Origin: CAZEBW01 sp964510205
GTDB taxonomy: Bacteria > Chloroflexota > Anaerolineae > VGOG01
Assembly (NCBI GenBank): GCA_964510205.1
Contig: CAZEBW010000004.1
Coordinates: 1 to 64,000 of the forward strand
Reading direction: 5' to 3'
Length of the DNA: 64,000 nt
A program made the position numbers and the translations under genes. The notes below the pieces were generated by a model. The model had not been told where the DNA came from. It did no database searches and saw nothing but the letters and a program-made list of their open reading frames with translations. This document shows positions 24,093 to 31,760 of the stretch, piece after piece (position 1 is the first letter of the stretch; every line of letters starts with the position of its first letter).

Positions 24093-27000
24093 TCACACCT
24101 CCTTTCCCGTCCCCGGCGCTGGGATCTGAACCAGCATTGTTGTTCCAGTGGGATCGGTCTCTTCTATTATAGCATCACCGCCAATACTTTGCAACATCAG
24201 TCGGCTGAGCCAGAGACCCAGACCTGCCCCTCCGCCTGGCTCCTTGGATGGGACTGGTTTGACGAAGAGACGTTGCTGGACTTGCAGTGGGATGCCCGGT
24301 CCTGTATCCTGAACCCGCACACAGATATTACTGTCGGTCAGACGACTGGTAACTGCTAACTGGCCACCCGCCTTCATTGCTCGGTAGGCATTGTCAACCA
24401 AGTTGTAGAAGACCTCAGCGATCTGACCGATCGGGGCCCGAATCTGCGGCAGCGATTGATCCAGGTCTAGGGTATGTTCGATCGTTGATCGAATGGGATC
24501 CGTTCGCCACTGTTCTCTCACTTTACCCACCACGTCACTCAGCACTGCGTTAATGTCCACATCCTGATCCTCGACCTCTCGCAGCGGTTCTTGAATGCGC
24601 GCGATGATATCCGACGTATAGCGGGCGTTACGTTCGATGATGTCAAGGATCTCTGCAATCGTATCATTCGACATATCAACGCGCTTCCGCAGGCGCGTCA
24701 CGTTGGGAACGATGATGTTGAAGGTATTATTGACACGATGTTGTAAAGCTGCGATGGCCGTGCCCAGTGTGGCCAAGCGCTTGGTCGCGATGACTTCACT
24801 GCGTGCCTCCTCATATAACCGGGCATTCTCAAGGGCAATGGCTGCCTGGTTGGCCATAGAGGAGATGACCTGCAAGTCCTGTTCATCGTAGGCCTGCTCT
24901 CTTTCCCAGTCGTAGATAGCGATCACGCCCAGAACCCTATTCTCCAGAACCATCGGGACACCTATCCAAGATTTGGCGACACGCCCGATGAACTCTTGAT
25001 GTCCGGGCTGTCCATACCACGCTTTAGATTCCACTTGGGTGCGATGCAGGATTGGCTTCTTGGTAAGGATGACTTCTTCGGTCTTACCCCGCTTCTCCAT
25101 ATCAGCCTTGCGGGGATCGTAATGCACCTGCTCACCGTGCTCCGTTGCCAGACCGAAGCGGATCATCCCTGTTTCCTCGTCATACAGCGCGATGTACATG
25201 TCCTGTGCGCCGGTCAACTCCCTGGCCTGCTCGTAGATTAGCTCCAGAATCTCATCTTGCTTCAGACGAATACCGGAGGTTAGTGCCTGTCCTACCTCAT
25301 TCAGTGCCGCCAACGCCTGAACGCGCCGTGCGAGCTGCTGGTTGATCTCGTAGTAAAGCGTTGCATTATCCAACGCGATTGCCGCTTGGTTGGCCACAGA
25401 GGAGATGACCTGCAAGTCCTGTTCATCGTAGGCCTGCTCTCTTTCCCAGTCATAAATGGCGATCATACCCAGTACCTTCTCACCTGTGACCATGGGAACG
25501 CCCAAGTAAGAAGGCTGAACACGCCCGATGAACTCTTGATGTCCGGGCTGTCCATACCACGCTTTAGATTCCACTTGGGTGCGATGCAGGATTGGCTTCT
25601 TGGTAAGGATGACTTCTTCGGTCTTACCCCGCTTCTCCATATCAGCCTTGCGGGGATCGTAATGCACCTGCTCACCGTGCTCCGTTGCCAGACCGAAGCG
25701 GATCATCCCTGTTTCCTCGTCATACAGCGCGATGTACATGTCCTGTGCGCCGGTCAACTCCCTGGCCTGCTCGTAGATTAGCTCCAGAATCTCATCTTGC
25801 TTCAGACGAATACCGGAGGTTAGTGTCTGTCCCACCTCGTTCACTGCCTGTATAGCTTTATACAAGCGTGCGCTTTTAATAGCAACCGCTGCTGCCCCAG
25901 CTAGGGCCTCAACCAGACGCATGTGATCGTCTGTAAAGGCTCCGATTTGGGTACTCTCCAGATTGAGCGTTCCAATCACTCTGTCACGGTGTATCAACGG
26001 TGTTGTGAGTTCGGATTGTACTTCCTCAAACCACTCCTTGTAGTACGGATCGCTTTTGATATCGTTGCAAAGATATGTCTTTCTACTCAAGGCAACGTGT
26101 CCGTTGATGCTCGTCTCGTCTAGGGGTAGTCTCGTGAGGGTTCGCGTCGGCGTCTCATCCCTCTTGTTTCTCGCCCCAAATCGCAGTTCACGTGTCCGCT
26201 CGTCCAGCAACCAAATACTCGTATACTTGGCTGGCGTCAGCCTGGCCGCTTGCTCTGCGATTTGCTCCAGCAGATCCTCTAGGGAAGCAGTGCCAATGAG
26301 CGCGTATAGGTTCTGAAGAGCTCTGATATCATCAATTCGCTCTTGTAGGCTAGTCTGAGCCTCTTCGTACACACGGGCGTTATAGATAGCTGTCGCCGCT
26401 TGATTAGCGAACAGCTCGATAGCCCCCCGTTGCTCAGGAGTGAAGGGTTGTCGGCTCCGGTAATTGACGAACATAGCGCCCACGGTTTCGCCTGCTGCTT
26501 CGAGGGGGACGGCGGCTGACGATAGGATTCCCTCGCGCACTACAAAGCGCTTTTCCGGGCGCTCAGGGCGCTCTACGGTGAATGGGCCGGTGAGCAGGGT
26601 ATCCGTCTGAGTATCGGGAGAGTAGAGGGGCTCTCCACCCTCGACCACTTTCACAACGACATCATCCTTGAATATTTCGTCCTTGACAACTGTGGGGTCT
26701 CGGCGCTCTCCTTCCAAGATAGGTGGCATGATGTAACGGTCATCCGCCTCAACGTACTGGTACACATCCACGAGATCGGCACCCAATACACTCCTGGCAC
26801 TTCGCGCCACCTGACGCAATACCTCTCTCAACCCCTGTGCCGAAAGCTCAGCCGAGAGTATTCGTCCCCCAATCTGGTGCAGCCTCTGCAAGACTGCAGC
26901 CCGGCTGGTTGCCTGCTCAAGAAGTTGAGCATTGTGTACAGCCACGGCGGACTGGCTGGCCACCGCCTCTAACAGCATCTGATCGTGCTCGTCAAAGCCG

Positions 27001-27830
27001 CTCAGCCCGTCCATATCAGCAGAGATCACCCCAATAACCTCGTCTTGCAAGATTATGGGCGCCAGCACCATTGAGCGCTCGACGATGTCTGACGACAAAC
27101 CGGGGACAAACTGAGGGTGCTTGACCGCATCCGGGACGAGTTCTGATTGCTTGGTTTGGGCTACCCACCCGGCCAACCCGACCCCTTGGGCGAACTGCTG
27201 TCGTGCGATGCCTGCTGACGAGGCAGCTTCCAACGCTAGGTCACCGCTCTTATCCACTAGAAAAACGCTGATGTGCTTGCAATCCAGCACTCTTTCTGCG
27301 GCTTGCATAATGCGTGCGAAAAGATCGGCACGGCGCAATTCGGAACTGATCAAGAGGCTCACTGCGTTCAGGGTCGCCAGATCCTGAATTCGACGCTGCG
27401 TGGCAGCCACTTGAGCGGAAGAACTCTCAATCAGCGCCTTCTCGAAATCAGTGAAATCCCTTGCCTCACGGGTATAAACGTCAAGCACACCAACGATTTT
27501 CCTTTTTACTCGTAGTGGTACCACCATAGCCGACTTCAGTCCCATAGCGGTGGTTTCTGGTTTGTACTTCCAGCGAGCATCGGTGTCAACGTCTGTCACG
27601 ACGATTGCCTGTTCAGTCGCAAAAACGTCAGACGCGACACTGGGCTCATCCAGGCGCAGAAACGCATCGCGAACGTATTCCTCTGACAACTCTGTCGCTG
27701 CAGCGATCCGGAGGGTTTCCCCCGTTTCATCGGCAAGCCAGATACAGGCCGGCAGTCCCAGAGTCTGGCTTATGGTCTCCACCACGGGTTGAAAGAACTG
27801 CTTTTTATCAAGTTCTTGAGAGGGGATCAT
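24093..27830 (-). CDS. Six-GAF histidine kinase
   Basis: This encodes 1245 residues, cytosolic, with no membrane helix. Six GAF domains occur in tandem at about 10-150, 155-305, 320-490, 505-655, 665-835 and 845-1010. The kinase core has H-box ALQHRVNNTFNIIVP (near 1045), N-box YNLVDNAYRAM, G1 DTGPGIP and G2 GGAGLGLWLSRLMLQS. GAF domains bind small molecules or sense redox state, and several per protein suggest signal integration. GAF5 and GAF6 are nearly identical (540-bp unit). AAGGAGAG precedes the ATG. It is the likely main sensor for the receivers encoded immediately downstream. Confidence 0.92.
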   Translation of the reverse strand: MIPSQELDKKQFFQPVVETISQTLGLPACIWLADETGETLRIAAATELSEEYVRDAFLRLDEPSVASDVFATEQAIVVTDVDTDARWKYKPETTAMGLKSAMVVPLRVKRKIVGVLDVYTREARDFTDFEKALIESSSAQVAATQRRIQDLATLNAVSLLISSELRRADLFARIMQAAERVLDCKHISVFLVDKSGDLALEAASSAGIARQQFAQGVGLAGWVAQTKQSELVPDAVKHPQFVPGLSSDIVERSMVLAPIILQDEVIGVISADMDGLSGFDEHDQMLLEAVASQSAVAVHNAQLLEQATSRAAVLQRLHQIGGRILSAELSAQGLREVLRQVARSARSVLGADLVDVYQYVEADDRYIMPPILEGERRDPTVVKDEIFKDDVVVKVVEGGEPLYSPDTQTDTLLTGPFTVERPERPEKRFVVREGILSSAAVPLEAAGETVGAMFVNYRSRQPFTPEQRGAIELFANQAATAIYNARVYEEAQTSLQERIDDIRALQNLYALIGTASLEDLLEQIAEQAARLTPAKYTSIWLLDERTRELRFGARNKRDETPTRTLTRLPLDETSINGHVALSRKTYLCNDIKSDPYYKEWFEEVQSELTTPLIHRDRVIGTLNLESTQIGAFTDDHMRLVEALAGAAAVAIKSARLYKAIQAVNEVGQTLTSGIRLKQDEILELIYEQARELTGAQDMYIALYDEETGMIRFGLATEHGEQVHYDPRKADMEKRGKTEEVILTKKPILHRTQVESKAWYGQPGHQEFIGRVQPSYLGVPMVTGEKVLGMIAIYDWEREQAYDEQDLQVISSVANQAAIALDNATLYYEINQQLARRVQALAALNEVGQALTSGIRLKQDEILELIYEQARELTGAQDMYIALYDEETGMIRFGLATEHGEQVHYDPRKADMEKRGKTEEVILTKKPILHRTQVESKAWYGQPGHQEFIGRVAKSWIGVPMVLENRVLGVIAIYDWEREQAYDEQDLQVISSMANQAAIALENARLYEEARSEVIATKRLATLGTAIAALQHRVNNTFNIIVPNVTRLRKRVDMSNDTIAEILDIIERNARYTSDIIARIQEPLREVEDQDVDINAVLSDVVGKVREQWRTDPIRSTIEHTLDLDQSLPQIRAPIGQIAEVFYNLVDNAYRAMKAGGQLAVTSRLTDSNICVRVQDTGPGIPLQVQQRLFVKPVPSKEPGGGAGLGLWLSRLMLQSIGGDAIIEETDPTGTTMLVQIPAPGTGKEV
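24981..25285. repeat. Direct repeat within the GAF kinase gene, copy A
   Basis: These 305 bp appear identical to 25521-25825, exactly 540 bp away (180 codons, in frame). They encode most of GAF6, whereas the bases just outside differ between the copies. This points to recent duplication or gene conversion. Confidence 0.85.
25521..25825. repeat. Direct repeat within the GAF kinase gene, copy B
   Basis: Partner of 24981-25285, encoding most of GAF5. A further near-identical block just downstream (25397-25462 against 24857-24922) shows that the whole 540-bp GAF unit was duplicated. Confidence 0.85.
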
Positions 27831-27865
27831 GGGTCACTCTCCTTGTCATCTGTAAATGGGCAGAT

Positions 27866-29206
27866 TCAATTATGAGGTTGGTGTCTCCAGACTTCCAATG
27901 ACTCCCTATATCCCGCTTCCGAAAATGCTAACCCCTTCTCCCTCAGCATCATAGCGGTGAGAAGGTGAGGTAATCCTTTCTTCTTTTCCAGGAAGACGAT
28001 TTGTGGGCCGGAAAGCGTACGCCTACCATTCTTCTTCAGGAATTGCATGAGCTGGCGACGTCCGCGCTCAACGGTCTTTAAGAAACGCTGTGCCTCGGTT
28101 GAGAAATAGGATTCCAGTTTCTCCTCGTCCTCCGGCGCCGCTCGCGAAGCGTTGCGCACTGTTTGGGAAATGCAATCTATCAGTGTGGGTAGAAACCCCC
28201 TGGTTTCGATGCCCAGAACAATCTGCCGCGTTACGACACCTCGAATCAATAGCTTAATGAGACGCTCTCGCCCATTCTTACCTGGAGGTGGAGCGCCATC
28301 TGCGACTAGGAAATACAGCGCCTTTAGATAATCTGCCATCACATGTTCGCTGGCAGTGATCAACGATTCTGGCAGGTCAGGTGCGCGAACGAGACTATGT
28401 ATGGTGTCTGTGATCGGTTGGTAACTACTTATCTCAAACACTGATTGAGCATCTTGCAGGATCATTGCCACGCGCTCAGTGCCAATCACCGTTTCGAAGA
28501 AAGGCTCCGTCATCGGTTGGAGCCTTTGGGTCTTAGTGTCTATCTCGGTGCTGACAAAGAGTGAATTGGCGAATTCAACGAACCGACCGCACTGGCAAGG
28601 CGGCCGACAATCGGGGCCGCAGCCAAAGACCGCGCCTCGATCAAAGAACATCTCAGTATTGGGCCCGCATTTACGATAGCGAACTACCCCTTCAATGCCA
28701 TTTCCTTGTTTCCAGAGGTTGTCCTTGACTCCCAGACCTATGATCTGCTCTTCAGGCATCCCGATACTCCGCCAAGCTTGATGAGCCTCTACATCCTCGT
28801 CAAACGCATGCTTTGAAATCTTACCCCCGGCGAAATAAGTGACCCATATGTTGTCTGGCTTGATTCTCAGGTTTGAGGTCATGAACTCCCACATTTGCTG
28901 GATAACAGTTGCCTTGCTGAGAGCATTAAAGGAAAAAGCGGCGGGCATTTCAAACAAGCTTAGGTGCACATTGTCGGTTCCAACGGTGTCAATGTCGAAA
29001 TATCTGAAGCACTTTTGCACCAGTGCATACTTATGCCCGGCACGCTTGCCCATCTGATCAAGAGCCTTTTCAAATTGCGGTAATCCAGCACTCATTACGA
29101 ACGACATAGGAATAGAGGGATGCAACAGCGAGGCACTAGGCAGAACGGAGAATCCTTTGCCCTGGTAATAATCGAGGAACGTTTGGCTAATGGCTGGGGA
29201 TCGCAT
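27866..29206 (-). CDS. Stand-alone alanyl-tRNA synthetase catalytic-core paralogue
   Basis: This 446-residue protein is about half the length of a normal AlaRS and lacks the editing (HxxxH) and C-Ala domains. AlaRS-like elements in order: KCFRYFDIDTVGTDNVHLSLFEM (motif 2 region, residues 65-87), the aligned GFxF-type AAFSFN, KDNLWKQG (161-168), CGPNTEMFFDRG (180-191), a Cys cluster CGPDCRPPCQCGRF (196-209) of the type seen in archaeal-style AlaRS, and a motif 3 equivalent FETVIGTERVAMIL (237-250). The usual DTGMGLER is changed to ETVIGTER and FFEMLGNFSF to LFEMPAAFSF, so substrate choice may differ. It is the first gene of the signalling array, 35 bp before the kinase gene, behind a consensus promoter. 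Activity as a ligase is unproven. Confidence 0.85.
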   Translation of the reverse strand: MRSPAISQTFLDYYQGKGFSVLPSASLLHPSIPMSFVMSAGLPQFEKALDQMGKRAGHKYALVQKCFRYFDIDTVGTDNVHLSLFEMPAAFSFNALSKATVIQQMWEFMTSNLRIKPDNIWVTYFAGGKISKHAFDEDVEAHQAWRSIGMPEEQIIGLGVKDNLWKQGNGIEGVVRYRKCGPNTEMFFDRGAVFGCGPDCRPPCQCGRFVEFANSLFVSTEIDTKTQRLQPMTEPFFETVIGTERVAMILQDAQSVFEISSYQPITDTIHSLVRAPDLPESLITASEHVMADYLKALYFLVADGAPPPGKNGRERLIKLLIRGVVTRQIVLGIETRGFLPTLIDCISQTVRNASRAAPEDEEKLESYFSTEAQRFLKTVERGRRQLMQFLKKNGRRTLSGPQIVFLEKKKGLPHLLTAMMLREKGLAFSEAGYRESLEVWRHQPHN

Positions 29207-29258
29207 TTTCTAGCTCCAAATCACGCGATACACCGAACGTTATTGTAGATGCATGAAT

Positions 29259-29287
29259 ATTATATCAAACCTGTCCTTAAATGTCAA
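29259..29287 (-). promoter_or_regulatory. Perfect-consensus promoter of the signalling array
   Basis: On the minus strand TTGACA (29287-29282), a 17-bp spacer and TATAAT (29264-29259) lie about 53 bp before the ATG at 29206. Both hexamers and the spacing are ideal. GGAG lies 8 nt before the start codon. It is the only strong promoter seen for the ten leftward genes. Confidence 0.88.
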
Positions 29288-29341
29288 GGCATCCAAAATA
29301 CTGGATAGACATACACCGTATCGTTCAAGGAGTTGGGGTAA

Positions 29342-29880
29342 TCACACATTCGGGTGATGGCACTTCTTCCCAGTCGAAAATATCTCTAGCGAAGGGGCAT
29401 CATATCGAGGCCCTCCTTCGAAGTCCCTAACGAACCGGTAAAACTCGTCAATGAAGCTGACTAATTCATCAGTATGCTCACTGATCGCCTTGACATCAGG
29501 GGAGATGTTCTCCTTGAGTTCCCTCTTGAACTTTTCATCCTTCTCCTCAAGAGCAGCCCAATCCCAAGCCCCGTCAAGGTACTTGCGAATCTCCCCTAGC
29601 ACATGATCTCGTGCGAGTGTGAGATCAGATGGGCAATCTTTTGCCTTTAATCTACGATAATCTAATTCCATTTCCCTGCAAAGGGCTGGCGCATGGTCTC
29701 TGTCCATCCCCTCGAAACTCTCAACACGTGAGTCAAATTCATTGAGCGATTGACCAGCTCACAGGCATATTCCCTTACCAATTTGACATCAGCAGGTTTT
29801 GAGGATGTCTGCTCAGGGCTGCAGGCCATGACCACCGGCATTAGAAAACAAAACAGAAGTAGCAAGACAATCTTTTTCAT
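29342..29880 (-). pseudogene. Lipoprotein gene interrupted by a frameshift
   Basis: The ATG at 29880, behind AGGAGGT, opens MKKIVLLLLFCFLMPVVMAC, a lipoprotein signal peptide with lipobox VMAC. That frame then runs into unlikely sequence and stops at 29662. From about 29750 the coding continues in another frame (LNEFDSRVESFEGMDRDHA and on to GKKCHHPNV at 29342). Joined, the two parts make a lipoprotein of about 180 residues with a helical, charged body. One indel near 29740-29765 explains it. Either the gene is broken or the assembly has an error. No family recognised. Confidence 0.65.
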
Positions 29881-30077
29881 GAGCACTCTACCTCCTCAGA
29901 TGGTGTGGCAGATCGTAGTGCCGGCAGGTCAGAGCCAGAAGCTGATTGGCCCCGACATTTCATAGATTAGTTAGGGCTCTAGAAGAGTGTAATCCATTCG
30001 CCACGGTTCATTTACGGGGGTTACCTGCGTCATGCTTCCACCCCTCTACACGGCGGTTGCGCCCCCCCAAAAAACGC

Positions 30078-31367
30078 CTACTCGTTCCAAGCCCCCCCAC
30101 TAGCCACATCAACCGTGATCAGCACGGGGTCAACCCGGTCCTGGACGATTTCGACGCCCTCGTGGATCAGGCCCGCCCAGACGTAGAAGGGGTTGCGCGG
30201 GGGCTTGTCCAATATCTGGATGGCGCCGGCGATGGTCACTCTCTGGCCGGGCATGAGGTAGTGGAATACGTCGTCTCCCTTGACCACCGCCTCTAGTTCG
30301 TCGTGCTGGCCTAGGGACCAGCGGAAGGGGTAGGGATAGGCGGGGTTCTCTTCGAAGTCTAGGCCGAAGCGCCAGGCGCCGTCCGATTGGTGCCACTCCA
30401 GGGTGCTGAAGTTCTGACGGCTGGTGTAGGTGGCGCCCGGCTCGGGGCCGGTGGTGCGAACGGGGGTGTCGCCGTAGTTCTCCACGGTGGCGGTGAAGTA
30501 CAGCGTCCCGCTCAGGGGGATGGTGAGAGAGGTGAAATCGCCCCGCAAGCCCTCGTCGGTGGCATACTCCACCACGGCGTTGATGATGTCGGCGCGGGGC
30601 ACCCCGCCGTGCTGGATGGTCAGGGTGCTTCGCTCCTCCACCCGCTGGCCCAAGATGTCCTCGGCGATGGCCGTCACGGTGTAGGTGCCATCGGGCGGGG
30701 GGACGGACCCCAGATCAACGCCGCCCTCGTAGTCGTACTCGTGCAGGCCCACCTCTCCCGGCTCGATCCGCTGCGATACTTTCTCTGGAATGAAGAACTT
30801 CTCCCCTTCGTCGTTGAGGAGATAGACGCGCACGGTGGCCGGCTTGGGGAGGAAGTAGTTGATGGTCACGTGGTCGCCAACGCCGTCGCGGTTGGGGCTG
30901 AAAACCTGGGGGGAGACGGAGAAGCCTCTCAGCTCAGGAAGGCTGGTGTCAGCGTCAACGATGGTCAGGCTGCCCTCCGCCTTCTGGGTGTGGCCGTCCT
31001 CGCCGGTGGCCTCGACGACCCAGGCGTACTGCCCATTGGGCAACATGCGCCGCTTGACCGAACCGCCGTCAGCCACGTCCACCACCCCGCCGAATAGGGT
31101 CCAGTAGGTCTCGTCCTGGGCCGAGCGTCGCTCTTCCTTTCGATGGTAGTGCCGCTCGCCGGCCTGGTCAATGAAGTAGATGGACACGCTGGCGTTGCGG
31201 GAGAGCTTGTAAAGGATGTTGGCGGCGTCGTCGTGCCCGTCGGCATTGGGCGAGATCACGTCGGGATAGAACTCCACGTCGTAGAGCAGCGGGCGGGACG
31301 AGCAGCCGGTCATGCTGAGCCCCGTCAGGATCAATGCGATCACCAGCGCGATAGACAAGTGTTTCAA
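30078..31367 (-). CDS. Lipoprotein with FlgD-type Ig-like domains
   Basis: This 429-residue protein has a TTG start, with AAGGAGGT 9 nt upstream. The signal peptide KHLSIALVIALILTGLSMTGC ends in a lipobox (SMTGC). Two FlgD/CHU-like Ig modules are visible, each starting with the typical phrase: DVISPNADGHDDAANILYKL and QVFSPNRDGVGDHVTINYFL, with DGTYTVTAIAEDILG at the end of the second. A C-terminal beta-rich domain resembles intracellular proteinase-inhibitor (BsuPI-like) folds (LYFTATVENYGDTPVR). It is likely anchored on the outer face of the membrane as a structural or adhesion protein. There is no evidence of flagella in the window. Confidence 0.82.
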   Translation of the reverse strand: MKHLSIALVIALILTGLSMTGCSSRPLLYDVEFYPDVISPNADGHDDAANILYKLSRNASVSIYFIDQAGERHYHRKEERRSAQDETYWTLFGGVVDVADGGSVKRRMLPNGQYAWVVEATGEDGHTQKAEGSLTIVDADTSLPELRGFSVSPQVFSPNRDGVGDHVTINYFLPKPATVRVYLLNDEGEKFFIPEKVSQRIEPGEVGLHEYDYEGGVDLGSVPPPDGTYTVTAIAEDILGQRVEERSTLTIQHGGVPRADIINAVVEYATDEGLRGDFTSLTIPLSGTLYFTATVENYGDTPVRTTGPEPGATYTSRQNFSTLEWHQSDGAWRFGLDFEENPAYPYPFRWSLGQHDELEAVVKGDDVFHYLMPGQRVTIAGAIQILDKPPRNPFYVWAGLIHEGVEIVQDRVDPVLITVDVASGGAWNE

Positions 31368-31396
31368 ATCAGCGGCACCTCCTTAACGTTGTGAGT

Positions 31397-31509
31397 TCTC
31401 CCGGAAAGTGCTCGAAGCCCCGTCCTCGGGGCGGCTTTCGTAGCGCAGCTACGCCAGCGACGCCCCCGGGGACGGGGGCTGGGAGCATCTTCAAAGACTT
31501 TCCGGGAGA
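31397..31509. repeat. 113-bp palindromic element with 13-bp terminal inverted repeats
   Basis: TCTCCCGGAAAGT (31397-31409) and ACTTTCCGGGAGA (31497-31509) are perfect reverse complements. Inside them GCTCGAAGCCCCGTCC is mirrored imperfectly by GGACGGGGGCTGGGAGC, and the centre has CGTAGC-GCA-GCTACG. The whole would fold into a long hairpin. MITE-like. Confidence 0.75.
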
Positions 31510-31560
31510 TCTCTTGTCAGCCTGAAGTTTACCAGATTGTGGATGAATAGTCAAGACGGT

Positions 31561-31611
31561 TCACTTTTCACGTTTTTTACGTTTCACGTTTCACGCTTCA
31601 CGCATCACGTA
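31561..31611. repeat. Octamer repeat locus (TTTCACGT type)
   Basis: Degenerate tandem copies of an 8-bp unit (TTTTCACG, TTTTACG, TTTCACGT, TTCACGC, ATCACGT) lie upstream of folC. The same unit, in reverse orientation, appears at 33172-33242 within the next gene and at 42193-42218. Confidence 0.75.
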
Positions 31612-31760
31612 GGTATCTTGCTTAAGCAGGTAGCGATTTGTCATGCAGCTTTCTCTATCTCCTGATCTCTGGTTTTCGCATGATTTTACTTTTTCCCCCA
31701 GTTGGTATAAAATACAAGGCCGAAGTTCAAAGGCCACCCGTTGGGATCGGATGACGAGAT

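Larger units (their letters stand above)
31368..31760. other. Intergenic region between divergent genes
   Basis: This 393-bp region between the Ig-like lipoprotein gene (leftward) and folC (rightward) contains the palindrome at 31397-31509 and an octamer repeat at 31561-31611. A possible extended -10 element (TGGTATAAAAT, 31704-31713) lies before folC with no good -35. No gene seen. Confidence 0.6.

Noticed and set aside
24981..25825. Repeated 305-bp blocks considered as mobile element or CRISPR-like array
   Set aside because: They are two copies only, in frame, and encode the same GAF domain; this is domain duplication.
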